NCBI RefSeq assembly: GCF_003672135.1
Contig: NC_039506.1
Coordinates: 1,550,001-1,614,000 of the forward strand
DNA from: Ooceraea biroi
Lineage: Eukaryota > Arthropoda > Insecta > Hymenoptera > Formicidae
Length of the DNA stretch: 64,000 nucleotides
Reading direction: 5' to 3'
Part shown: positions 51,101 to 63,615 of the stretch, piece after piece
Layout of the letters: each line of letters starts with the position of its first letter
Numbering within the stretch: position 1 is the first letter of the stretch
Notes under the pieces: generated by a model
What the model was told of the DNA's origin: nothing
Database searches by the model: none
What the model saw: the letters and a program-made list of their open reading frames with translations, nothing else
Position numbers and translations under genes: made by a program

Positions 51101-54100
51101 AAGTAAAATTCTCGAAGTCGTGTTATCAATGTAATCAATATAATATAGAATTTTATGTTGCTATTCACATTTTTCTCCGATGAAATGTATTGATAAGTAC
51201 TAGTGAAGTATAAATTGCAATTTTTCAGAGAGATTAAATTTTCTTGATCCTGAAGTGATCGAATGCGGTATCCTTACGTGGACTCGTGGGCAATAGGATC
51301 GAAAGGAGACGAAGAGACGTAACCCCGAAAACAACGGGCGAAATCTCGGTTCCATGCTGAATGCAATGAGGGAGATTGCGGCACGAACGACGATAGGCTG
51401 ATGTGAAGAATCCTCCTTTCCATTTGGAAGACGTCTGATGTTACCCGCACATGAGATCTAACGGTTTCACGACACGTGATACGTTCGCACGCCTCGCGTG
51501 CACGTAAACGGTATTCCACAGCTCATGAAATTTCAAACCTGATGACAGATCCTCTCAAAACTTTATAATCAATCTCAAAAATACTTTATACTTTCAGACA
51601 CAATCACGAGATGAGTGCTGCTAATTTAAAGATGCCGAGTTGAGGTTGAGAAAGATATTTTAGCATACGCAGGAACAATAGGCGATGTGTCAATCTTCGG
51701 CGCAAGACAGTCTGCCTATTCCTCGCATATGAAGAAAAACTGACAAAATGGAAGAAGACGGAATCCGAAAACTGAGCGGCATTTAAAAGCGCAATGTAAC
51801 GTCGCAACATCAAGAAAGAGAGAAAACCGCTCTGGAGAGCGCGCCGCGGAATAAAAGAGTCGCGAATTCACGCGAAAGGGAAAATACAGATCGACAAAAG
51901 AACACAGACATCTGGTTGAATTCGAAATGGCATGTCGCACTTTCTTCGGAACGCCGGTCACCAACGACGTCAACCTCGCACAAGCACGCTGTTCGACAAG
52001 TTAATAAATCAATTTCGGAGAAACTCAAACTTTTCGTCATATCGAAAGAGTATTAATAAAAATGGATTGCGAGATAGAGACTTTTAATAGAATATTTAAG
52101 CATTTTCGTAATCCAATTATAATAATAATAGCATTAGGGACAGATCTTGTAATAAAATGTAAATGTAAATTACGTAATTCTCTATGTAAATGTTTTACGA
52201 TATTGATAAATTCAGTTCTTATAAGAAAATCTATTTTTTAGTATTTTTGATACACTGTAACATAAGAAAATTATACTTTTTATAAGAGAGCTGAATTTAC
52301 AAAAACTGTGCAATGTATCATTTTTGTTATTTATGAAACTAAGAAACAGAATTATGTCTCTTGCTCGTCAAGAAAGTGTGCTTGGAAGCGCAAATGAATT
52401 CAGGATGAAAATACGATGGGACCTTGAAGTCGTGGCGGCGGATATGGAAATCTCATCATATGGAAGATCTAGCCCGATCAACGTCGGCGGTGTGAAGGAA
52501 ACACGAAATAGGGAATGCAAGTCGCGTGCACGAGGAGGAGCAGCCGACTCGCCGGCTGATTGGCATTCACGATGCATCGCGCACATATCTTACCACGACA
52601 CCCAGGAGACAAAACGCATAGAACGTATGCTCGATGAAGGTGTCAACAACCTCTCGTGGCACTCTTCTCCACCTGCGATTTTTTTCCACCTCCCACACCT
52701 CATCGTCGCCTCGACTCCTCCGCACTGCGATTCGCTCAACGACGAGCTCCTTTTAGGCATAGGTATGGCAAGCGCATAATCGATCGGTAAGAAGAAAAAA
52801 ATTAATTGATTTTTTTATGAATCAAATGAGGTCATTAATGTTCATCGTTAGGAGAGTGCATACATCAAAGCGCGTGTTGATCTGATTATTATAAAAGAAA
52901 ATTGATTTTTTCATATTTTTCATGAATTGTCAAGAAGAATAGTAATTATCTTATTTTTTACATAAAATTTGTTAACCTATACAGAATTATAAGTTCGTTA
53001 CTGTGTTGTAATAAAGTTTTTAATACTGTTTTTAGTAAATTTTAGTTAAATTAAGATTATTTTTAATCTTGAAAACATAAATTTGTATATTGGTAAGCGT
53101 ATTTCGAAACTTACATAATCCTTGTAAGAAATTATGCAACATAAAAACACAGAAACGATTCTTCTCATGCATAAAACAACTCATCCGGATTTATGAATAT
53201 CTCAAAAAAACGGACAGTAAATTACACAATTTGTTATTCGCATGGAACAACACTCACGTTCATATGCTAAAGTTCATGTCTGCGCCACTATAATAAAGTT
53301 CAACTGATCGAATGTCACGATATTTGCACTTTTTGCATTTCTTTAAGAATCTTTGGCTAAAATTTTCTATCGAAATAAGTTGTAAAATTTCAGAAAAGTC
53401 AAATATCTTGTTTATTTGCAAAAATATACACAACATTAATTTATCGAAATTAATTCTTCGACCCACAATCTAGAATCTAGATTATCGTTATTTCAATGTC
53501 CTCTGATTTAACTTTATTAATGAGAATCAATTTAAATCATAATTGCTATATTGCATAAGATCTCGTTCATCTCTTCAACATTCTTCGACCTAATTTTCCA
53601 CCTGAAGCTACCATTGCCTTTCACAATCTCCATATTCGTCAACTAAACATTCGTAAAATTAATTAAAAGCCGTTATTTCGTTTAAAAAATCCTATCATTC
53701 TGTTAACATTTTTCATCTGATTTTATCGATCAAAACTAGTTTAACCTCTATTTTTTTACCCAGAAACTTTCGCCCGCTTTTCAACAGTTTTTTAATATAA
53801 TTTCAAAATATTCAGCTATAATATATATAATTTCCTAAACGTAAAAGCTTTACAATATCGCACCCTACTGTAATATTTCTCTAAAAGGCTCTAACTTTTC
53901 GCAAATTTTGCGAAAACTATTTTAATACATAACAAATCTTACAGTTGCAATTTTCATCAATGGATCCCATCAAAATTGCTCTAAACTGTCTCATTGATTA
54001 GTCGCTTGCAGCACTTTTCGGTCGTTCGCGATCCGCAGGGCGCAGGCGCGGATGCTGCGGAGGATCCGTCGAAAGCGAGGAGCGCCACACTTTCACTCCC

Positions 54101-56908
54101 GCGTGCGCGATATGCCGCAGCAGATTCCAGTAGATAAAATCGCGACGCCGAACGAGTCTCAAACGTTGGCAAAAGCCTCCGACGCGATCGACCATCCTCC
54201 TCTCCTTCGCAATGACGCTATTATGCAAGCTGCGAGATGTTACCTCGTGTTACCAGAAGCTGCCGACGTACAGAGCGCGAAATCGTTAATAACAGAGGAT
54301 GAATGTTCGGAAATTGAATTTCACGCTGCGTTGGAGAAGAAAGGAGCGATATTTCGTGGTTCGAGATTGCAAAGCCACGGAGATTTAATGATCCTGTGGT
54401 CTTTATTGATATCTTCTGTATGTCTCTAGCTAGAAGAAAATATATGTTTACAAGAAAGTTTAACAAAAGTTTGAAGAATATGTAATACGATTACGGAATA
54501 AGAAGATTACAGGAAGCAATAAGACGGAGATATTCTTGACTACTGAAGAAAGGAACTTTTGTAAACGCGTCGATGTATTTTTAACGAGGTAAATAACTCA
54601 TTAATCAATTCCCGATTTAAGTGGCGTTCTCTCATTTCACAATTATAATTATGTGATTAACGATCTGTTCTATTATCACTCATTGTCAGTCCTGTTTTTG
54701 TACGAGGAACACCTGTCGGACTTTTAATGAAATTCCTTCGACGAAACGAGAGAAGGATAACTCGCGAGAAGGAAAGAAATAAATGCGGCGACCACGTATG
54801 GAATGATCCTGCGGAAGGACGACGGGCCTCGCTCGAAAGAGGCCATCGAGCCGAATATTAATCACACCTCGAGGCGTGGCATACACATCCTTGGCACGTT
54901 GAACACGTAATGCCGATCAGTATACCGCAATAATGCACCGTACACGACGCAACGTTACCGTTATCCGGAAAGGGATCGCCTTTTTCGTCGTCGAGCCATT
55001 TTGGTCATGGCCCACTGATGTTTATCTTAAAAATATAATTTTCTTCCAAATATATTATATTGTGTCTTGTTTATTAAACAAGATTAAATGATTCGCGCGA
55101 TGTAACGGTATATCTTAATAAAATTCAATAGTTTATAGTTTAATATCATAGAAATCGCGATTCGATGTCTAACAATAAATAGATTTGCTGTGAAAAAGGG
55201 AAAAAAGTCGATAATATGACCTGAATATTTGCAAGATCAACGAAGCAAGTAGTCGTTAACTCGACAATAAAATATTGTTTACAATTCGTAGGACGTGAAA
55301 GTTATCATTGCAGAAATTCACTAGAACGACTAGAAATAAGATCGCTTTTACCGGAAGTGCAGCGATGATAACGTGCGCACGAGAAATGTACGGAATGCAT
55401 GGCATGCAGCAGATATCACATCGTTCGTTACCGATATTCTCAGTCGGACTATCATCAAATCGAATTTTTCGATTAACAAAAAACAAAATAATGTAAGTAA
55501 AATAATGATACAGAATCAATGTCGGTAGATAAAAATTGAATTATACGTCGGTAAACGTAAATAACGCTTGTTTGCATTAAATTAAATATTATGTTGATAT
55601 CAAAAAGATGTAACATATTTAATATAATATTAACCAACGTATATTTTATGATCATGATAATTATTTCGTTAATGCCATTATATTTTTATTTAAACCATAA
55701 AACACAAATCACGCATATATTAGCGCAAATATAAAAATATTAATTTTTCAATAACTCGTGTCTTTTGCTAATATAATATTAATTACAGCGAGATATACAC
55801 GTATAAGAAATCACACGATAGCGTCCGTACTTATTAGATTCAATAGCCAGTAGCCAGCTATTCATCGAACGTACTTATAAATCTTGCGCACGGTCGTTAC
55901 CTCACTTGAACAAGCGGCGGCGGTGGCGATGCGATTTATTCGAGAAACTGGATTAAACGGAGCGAGAAAGTTCCGTTGTCGTCGACGTCGAAAGCGTCTT
56001 GCATTAACATGCGTGTCCGCCTTGGATCGAAATCGTCCTTGGTCCCGAGAAGAAATACACAGGTCGTTTCTCGTCAAATCTCGAGAGAACGTTTCCATTG
56101 ATCTATTGCATATTCGAGGCATGAGGAATAAAAATCTAAACTTCCACGAAATCGAAATGTTTACATATATATTCGATTTCTAATTGCATAGAATAAACGT
56201 AACTTATTTAATCTACTAAAATAAAATTAAAAATTGAATAACATATTATTATTACACTGAATTTTTAGCACAAATTGTATGCTATCATAGAGACTTTGTA
56301 GATAAGTGTTGCTCTTTTATTTCGCACATTCCAGCATTTGTCTAGTTTCTTTCTTCCAATCTGAAGACTTTCTTGCGTGACGAAATAACTTGTCGATTGT
56401 CGCGAGAAATGGCGAAATGCGTTGCAAAACCTGTGCAACTTTCTTACGTGACGAATCGTAATAGCTGTTGGAAACGTAAACGGATGATACGAGATTTGAT
56501 ACAATCTATCAATGCGTGATTCAATATATCAATATATCAATATGGCATTTGCGACAATTCGCGAGATAACAAAAGCTGAAGTGTCGAAGTAGAAAGAACA
56601 AATCTGTGCAAATCCCGCAAATATACATTTTGGAAAATCTATCGCACGGAAGACAAAAATACTTGGAGTTTCCTTTACTGGATATCAACGATATCTTAAT
56701 TAACCTAAATTATCCGAGCCTATCACCGCCAAGATGTTAATCAGCAAACCGAAAAGTATGTAATTACGCCCGTTAGTTTCTAGGTGATGTAAACGCATTT
56801 CTACGCTTTTCAGGAAACAAGGGCTTCAAACGAGAATTCACTTCCAACATGTACGAAGAAAAAATAATTACACGCGAATAAACTAGAAGATATTTATGTA
56901 ATATCCAA

Positions 56909-56913
<5 letters not shown>

Positions 56914-56988
<75 letters not shown>
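56914..56988. repeat. (TG)n microsatellite, about 37 units
   Basis: The longest simple repeat in the window, an uninterrupted TG run. The His/Thr-rich minus-strand ORF across it is an artefact. Confidence 0.92.
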
Positions 56989-56991
<3 letters not shown>

Positions 56992-59539
56992 GTTTAAAGC
57001 ATAGAAATAACAAAAAAGTAGAACTAAACGAACTTATGCTGCTAGAATTTTCAGATGAATCTTGATTAGCCGTTTTATCACGATCAAAGCACCGAGACAC
57101 CATTAAAAGGATTTCTATGCCCATACGAAGAACATTATAAATCAATGTTGGCAGCAAAGAAACGACAACGGAGAAGTGAACGAAGAAAAACGCGACTCGA
57201 ATTCTATTTAATTGTGCACCTCTTTCGTGGTTTCTTTGCACTGATTTCTTGTATCGCAGCAACGTTAGCGTCCGTTTAACGTTTTCTTTTTTTAAGAATA
57301 TACTTTAAAAGCTTCGAATTAAATTCGCATGAATTCAACACTCTTTTATATAAAATACTACACGCAATTATTGCATAATTTTAATTGCTCGTTTTATACG
57401 TACTTTATTTTTAGAGTTTAGAGCATTGCTTTTTTGTTTCTTCGACAGCCCTGTCGTTCATTAATGTTAAAAAATGAAACATATCTTGGCAAGTATCCGT
57501 TATGTATCTCAATATACTTTAACTTTAAGCTCGACAAAATAAAAATCAAGTTGAAGCAATATTACAATGAAAAATAAAAATAAAAAAGAAAAGAAACGAA
57601 ACTTATAGAACAGAATAGATCTTATTTAGGAGAAGAAAATTAGAGGTCTGTGCGAAAGAATGGTATCTAGGTAAATTTCTATTTCCTCGCACGCGATATT
57701 GATGTAAATTTCAAACTTTTACTCCCGTCTTGGGGAGAGTGATCCACTCACTGTGACGAAAACGTCCAAACATGTGCATCGTACTTTCGATAAAATAAAT
57801 TACACATATATTATATTTGTTGTTATTTAAGGATACTAGTTTTAATGAAACTGTACTAGATACAATTTGTATTCACACAACAGCCTTTTTCAGAAATCTT
57901 AATTTATCACACTTTATTTTATCACAAACATCTCAATTTACATATCGAGCTTACGTATTGATGCGGTAACATTTGGAAATGCATAGAGAACATAATATCG
58001 CGATTTATAACAAATAATCATAGTCGAGATCCTGAAGAGGGTGGTGACTCACGCGCTTCGCGCACAAGAGCTCGACCTTCGCACCTTCCCCGTTATTTCA
58101 TATCGCGCCGCAAGTCGCCATGGCCTCACGATCATCATTGTAGCCACGTATTATAGCCACGATTAATTATTATTATGGCCACGGGCCGACCAGTATTCTG
58201 CAAATTGCGCGGCCATGGCCGCCGACACATGCCGGCTGCGTACAAAAGCGACTCGACGAATTTATCGATATGCAAACGCATCGTTTCGCCTTCTTGTGTA
58301 ATATAATCAGTGCATGTTGCATCAATATAATTAACAAATCTTGTCTCGATGCATGGAAGTAAAATGATCTACTTTTATCATTATATGATTACTTTTTAAG
58401 TAATCTAACTAATCCACTGATAATTCTCTTAAAATTAATCAGGAAATATATTACATAATAAACTGTATTTATAGGTTTTTCTCCAATAAACAAAGATTTG
58501 GCAAGGAAAAGTTAAGACAATGTTTTATGAGCAGTTAAACCGACAGAACGAGCGAAAGATATTTGCTCTGTTAACCTTCCTTTCGCCTGCGTTGCAAAGA
58601 ACAACTATGGCAATGACTACGATTGCTCTTTTTTTCTTTCTCTTTTCCATGCGATATGAAATTTTGCGATTGTCGCGAAGAACGAAACATTTCTCAAAGC
58701 TCGCAAAGCTTGTAAATTTAATTTTTTAATCGGTGCAAGAACCAGCCAGCTCCGAAACTGGCTCGCGTATGGCTCGCGGCAGATAACATAGGGAAAAGAA
58801 GAATGGATCCGTAGGCATTAAAAATTGAAAGTTATTTCAGTGATTTCAGGATTTGTAAGATAAACATGATATACAGTACACTTCATTTTAATCCTAAATA
58901 ATTGTAATTATAAATTAAGTTAAATCAAGAATTTTTATGAATTGAATTTACTGAAATTAAATTAAAATGATAAATTAATATAAATCTGATCACATTTTTC
59001 CTTTCTTACTTTCAGTTTCTCTAGACATATTGTTTAATGTAAACTCGTTGAAATCACATTGCTCGATTCTCATTTTGATGTTCAGACAATTCTAAAAATA
59101 AAGTTTTAATGAAGTACGAAGTAAACTAATACTAAAACACACATATAGTTACATGCATTAACTGCATATTATAACGAATCCAAAATAAACCTAATTTTAT
59201 GTACACAAATCTTGTAAATAATTATCTGCTCAAGAAGGAGAATCTTCTTGCTTTTTTTTGTGCTTCCGCAAAACTATTATTCCCATATAATTACAATTTC
59301 TTAAATTATCATTTTACGTCTCTCATGTTTCTTTAAGTCTTTCATTCATCTCGGACCTTTAAATCTGTTTTGTGAGAAACCGCTATTACTACGTAATACC
59401 GTTATTACACTCTTCGTATACGATGAATTCTTCGTTCGAGGATTTGAATAGAGCAGCTGAAACTGACAAGAGAAGAAACACACATTGAATACCCAGTGTT
59501 GGTATTTCGTTCCAAATCTACCTCGTAACACAGAGAAAG

Positions 59540-59715
59540 AGCAAAAGAGCGAGTGACAGAGAGAGAGGGAGAGAGAGAGGAGAAGAAAGGATATCATCAT
59601 AGAGGGAAAGAAGACGGAAAGCTCCAATGCGAGACAGAGAAACGAGGGAGAGAGAAAGAGAGTGAGTGAGGAGACAGAGAAATACGAGAAAAGTAGAGAG
59701 GTGCACCTCTTCTCG
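59540..59715. promoter_or_regulatory. GAGA-rich tract upstream of Gasp
   Basis: About 170 bp strongly enriched in GAGAG and GAGAA on the plus strand, ending about 70 bp before the Gasp TATA box. In insects such tracts bind GAGA factor (Trl) at developmental promoters (established knowledge); binding here is an inference. Ser/Leu-rich minus-strand ORFs across it are artefacts. Confidence 0.5.
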
Positions 59716-59768
59716 AAGCATTCGGAGGAAGAGGTGGTAGACGTAGGAGGAAGGAGAGGGATCTAAGA

Positions 59769-59822
59769 CACGTGACCAATGACTTATATAAAGGTCGCGA
59801 ACGACAGGGCCCAAACACAGAG
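59769..59822 (+). promoter_or_regulatory. Gasp core promoter (E-box, CCAAT, TATA, initiator)
   Basis: CACGTG at 59769-59774 and CCAAT at about 59775-59779 are followed by TATATAAAGG at 59785-59794. An initiator-like CACAGAG follows, with A at about 59819, 33 bp after the TATA start. The predicted 5' UTR is about 110 nt before the ATG at 59929. Confidence 0.65.
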
Positions 59823-59928
59823 TTCTCTCTCTCGGCGCAACGGAGGCGGTGTCCTAAAAGTGCCTGTAGATTTTTTTTGTTAATTTTTAATACGTTTGCG
59901 CCGCACAGTCGACTATTGTCGTTGAACC

Positions 59929-62900
59929 ATGAGGACGTACTTCGTGATAGCCGCCATACTGATCGCCGGTACGTAAATCAAAATCACCGACCGCTGGGGG
60001 CGCAATAGGGGTGGTGAAGTTGAGGAAGGGCCCGCGACTTAAACGCGCGGAAAGTCGCGAGTGAGATGCGACACGTCGGCATCGATTTTTGCAAGGAGGA
60101 GGAAGTGGACGGGAGTCATCGTCAGTGTGTGATCATACGCGTGTGTAGCGTAGAGCAGTGCGGCCTACGTGTGTCGAGGGCAGGATGTATGATCGGGACC
60201 GGATTCTGTGACAGGGGGATCTCATGCCGAAGCGACCGATCCGCCGCGAAGATACTCCTTGGATTTCCGAAATCGCGATCGATTCATCTTCGCGCAATCG
60301 AATGTGCGAGTTTTTCATTTACGAACGATGCCCACATTATAATTTCTTAACGTATTTATTACAGCAACATGATATCATTTTCTCGAAATTGTTCATATTT
60401 TTATATCAACTATTAAAATATTAACTATTGCCGTAATTGTAATTGTAGATTTTAAAAAATAAAATTTGAAATACTTTAAAATTAAAAAAAAAGAACATTA
60501 AAATTATGAAAATGTGCTCGATTAAAATAACAAATGCTTTATATAATACAATTTTGAAGCATCTTAACTTTTTTTAACTTTTAATTCAACTTTTTGATGA
60601 TAAAAGATGTTTTTGCAATTAATTACGATTGTAATTGATTACAATAGTACATTCTAGATAATACAATTTTTTGCTTATATACTTCTACAACTATGAAACA
60701 ATACGTTGCAGATTTTTAATGTCCAAGATAATATAATTGAATGAAACTATAATTCCAATTGTATGTAACATGTTTATAATGTATTATTGAATTTTATCCA
60801 AAGTTGCATACATTCGCAATTTTAAAAAATTAGTACTTCGAAAGATTTTTATCAAGTTTTTTTTAAACTTATTTCTTTATTAATTAAATAATAACTAACT
60901 TTTTAATTACATTTATTCTGGAAACTTAAATTAATGTCTTTAAACAAAACTGTGGACACGCACCTTAATCGTCTCTGAAAACAGTAAATTTTCGAACAAC
61001 TTTCTTTGTGGTCACGTTAATTAAACATGTACTTTATAATAATTAAAAAGTGTCGATGTAAAAAAGTTTGCTACGCTTTCTTATCGTCACGGTATAACCT
61101 TGGCCTAGATTTTGACCCTTTTTTTAATCTCTTCACTTCTTTCATGTCAAAAGGAGATTGAAGAATATAATTTGCCAAAAGTTATCTTAAGTTTCCTGAC
61201 ATAAACTAATACTAATTTGTGCATACATGTATGTATACATAATCATGTCAAAAATGTAAAGAGAAAAAGATTTTTCCAAGAAATATTGGCAATATTTATA
61301 AGCAAAGATAATAAAACAATATTTTTATTATCTTTGAAATATACATTTTCCACTTCAATAAAAGAATTATAAAGTTTGCTAAGATGCAGAATATAAAGCC
61401 TAGAAAAAATAGCACTTTTTTGAAATATTTTTTAGTGAAAATATCATAAAGAAATCCACATCGAAATTTTGTATTATAAATATAATAATTTCATCTATAA
61501 ATTATAAAATGTAAAGAAATATGTCATATAAAATATTTACAAGTTAAAATTGTATGTAGTGTATCGTATTCACATAACACATATTACTCAGAATGAATTT
61601 CTCATTGATTTATCGAAGATACGAAGATACAGACATAGAAAAAATCTTTAAAATGATTTTTAAGAATCTTTTGAAACTGATTTAAATAAATTTTTTTAAT
61701 TAAAAATTCTTAAATGTTTTTAAATTTAAAATGCTTGAAATAAATTTCAAACATACATTAAATATCTTTTCATATGTAACACACATTTTACTCGTTTTTT
61801 AATGTACATTAGAAATCATTCTGTCAGTGACAGACTGTCACTCGACATCATTAAAGATAATTTCGCGTTACAATCGTAGAACTTTGTTAGTTCTTGATAC
61901 GCAAGTAATTTTAATATATAATTCAATACTTTACGTAATCTCTCGCCACGCGCTCAAAACAAGTAATTATATAATAATCTAATACTGCATATTTTACAAA
62001 ACAAGTCAAACGTGACTGAAACTCGCCGGGACGAAGGAGAAAGAAGGGGGCCTTGTCTGCGGTCCCCTAGCCGATAAATATTTCGAAGTCGCTTTCGGTA
62101 GCAGGACCGGTCCGCGGAAAACGAAAGTGAATACAGCTCGCTCCACGCAGACGCACTCATATAGACCCGCACTGAGACTTATAGCGTGAACCGGGTGAAC
62201 GGGATGCTGGGAGGGCCCAGTCACGAGCAACCGCGACGGCGGCTGCGGCCAGGGCCTGGCCACGGGCCCAAAGTGAAAGCGCCCGGCGAAAGTTACCGTC
62301 CCGTACAGCCCCTTACATAAGACATTTTAGCTTATTCAGGCATCATATGCTGCGCGTATGAAAGAAGGAAAGAGACATAATTAGCATAGACCAGTAGCGC
62401 ATAGACGCGCGAAAAAGCAGCTCCCAGGGGGGTGGAAGGGGTCGTGGGGTTCCTTATCTATTTACTCCCGGTTTTATTTTCTTGTAACGACGTCGGCCGA
62501 CTTCCTGCTGTTCCCAGGATCTTTTTTTCGCGCGATCGTCGTTGTTAAAAGGTAAAATGAGAAGAAGAAACCGGAATGCAGGCGGTCGGCAGTTAATTTT
62601 AGCCTGCGATTTTCTACGGAGAACAGTGATATCGAGCTAAAAGCTGGGCCGCACTTAACCGCGTTCCAAGGAGCTTGGCAATTCGCGCGAATTCAAGATT
62701 AAAGTTAATATATGTTTTTTAATTTTCGGAGAGAGGATCAAAAAACGAAGTTGGGCTTTTTAGTATCTTCCATCAATCTATCAGATACAAAAAAAATATT
62801 AGTTAGGCATTTTTTATTTATTTTCTCCTTTACTTGAATGTAACTTGTAATTGAAAACTCAAATGTTACCATGAATTGCGATCATCTTTTACGAGACTTT

Positions 62901-63615
62901 CATAGGAAATGTAAACAGGACAGAAACTATAACTTTCTCCTCAAAGTTATAGATCGATCAAATATTAATTTATTTTAATACTAATGAACATACATATGTA
63001 TTACAAGAAAGTTTTATAATAATATCCATACATATCTATAAATTCAATACCAAAGAACGATTAAACACGACTAAAGATGCTGATAAAGCTTTTAAAATCT
63101 GAAGACTTTTCAAAACCTCAAATTGCCCAGTGAGGACAAGATTACTTACAACGAAATTCCAAAATTCACCAAATTCCGCAACCAAATCTTCAATTTTTGC
63201 TTGCTTATTCTAGGAACGAGCGGTCAGGAGAACTTCAAATGCCCAGATGACTTTGGATTCTATCCCCATCACATATCGTGTGACAAGTACTGGAAGTGCG
63301 ACAACAATGTGGCGGAACTGAAGACGTGCGGCAACGGCCTGGCGTTTGATGCCAGCGACAGCAAGTTCCTCACCGAGAATTGTGATTACCTGCACAACGT
63401 GGAGTGTGGCGAGCGCACGCAACTCGAACCACCCATCAGCACACCGCACTGCGCTCGCCTATACGGCATCTTCCCTGACGAGAAGAAGTGCGACGTCTTC
63501 TGGAACTGTTGGAACGGTGAAGCATCCCGTTACCAATGCAGCCCCGGACTGGCCTACGACCGTGAAGCTAGGGTGTGCATGTGGGCCGACCAGGTGCCCG
63601 AGTGCAGAAACGAAG
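59929..63615 (+). CDS. Gasp: Gasp / obstructor-C, 5' part (third domain outside the window)
   Basis: A secreted chitin-binding protein. In Drosophila, Gasp is needed for chitin organisation and tube expansion in the tracheal lumen. Two coding exons are present. 59929-59968 encodes the start of the signal peptide (MRTYFVIAAILIAG), and 63214-63615 encodes CBD1 (from C23) and CBD2 (to C144), reaching residue 147. Motifs such as NFKCPDDFGFYPH, CDKYWKCDN, ENCDYLHNVECGERT and CDVFWNCWNGEASRYQC identify Gasp with high confidence. Exon 2 ends at GAA G|GTACT in phase 1, so the third CBD and the tail must lie beyond 64000. Intron 1 is 3.2 kb. CBD1 and CBD2 share an exon, as in the minus-strand CPAP3 gene and unlike the others. 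The span given is partial at the 3' end. Confidence 0.93.
59969..63213 (+). other. Gasp intron 1 with a GC-rich island
   Basis: A 3.2 kb intron, AT-rich from about 60330 to 61970. GC- and CpG-rich sequence lies at 59970-60320 (just after the promoter) and at about 62010-62560. The second island holds a near-palindrome (GGCCAGGGCCTGGCC, 62247-62261) and TATA-like CATATAG on the plus strand near 62158. It could be an enhancer or alternative promoter; there is no coding support. Confidence 0.4.

Larger units (their letters stand above)
41678..59540. other. Eighteen-kilobase gene-poor region upstream of Gasp
   Basis: No gene recognised. The region has AT-rich DNA, a foldback element (about 42490-42840), microsatellites (about 43431, 44698, 48110 and 56914), an 84-bp inverted repeat (43128-43211), and GC-richer islands at about 47490-47740, 48060-48420, 49250-49440, 50500-50790, 51260-51520, 54000-54240 and 58030-58260. 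The many short ORFs lack family resemblance. A 52-nt segment at 46863-46914 has good splice-site context but no supported gene around it. Confidence 0.4.

Noticed and set aside
52324..52779. 151-residue plus-strand ORF
   Set aside because: No recognisable domain, mixed composition and no promoter or splice evidence.
54052..54429. 125-residue plus-strand ORF
   Set aside because: Overlaps minus-strand ORFs in a GC patch and shows no domain. Chance ORF more likely.
56894..57262. 122-residue minus-strand ORF with a His-Thr repeat
   Set aside because: The repeat is translation of the (TG)n microsatellite.
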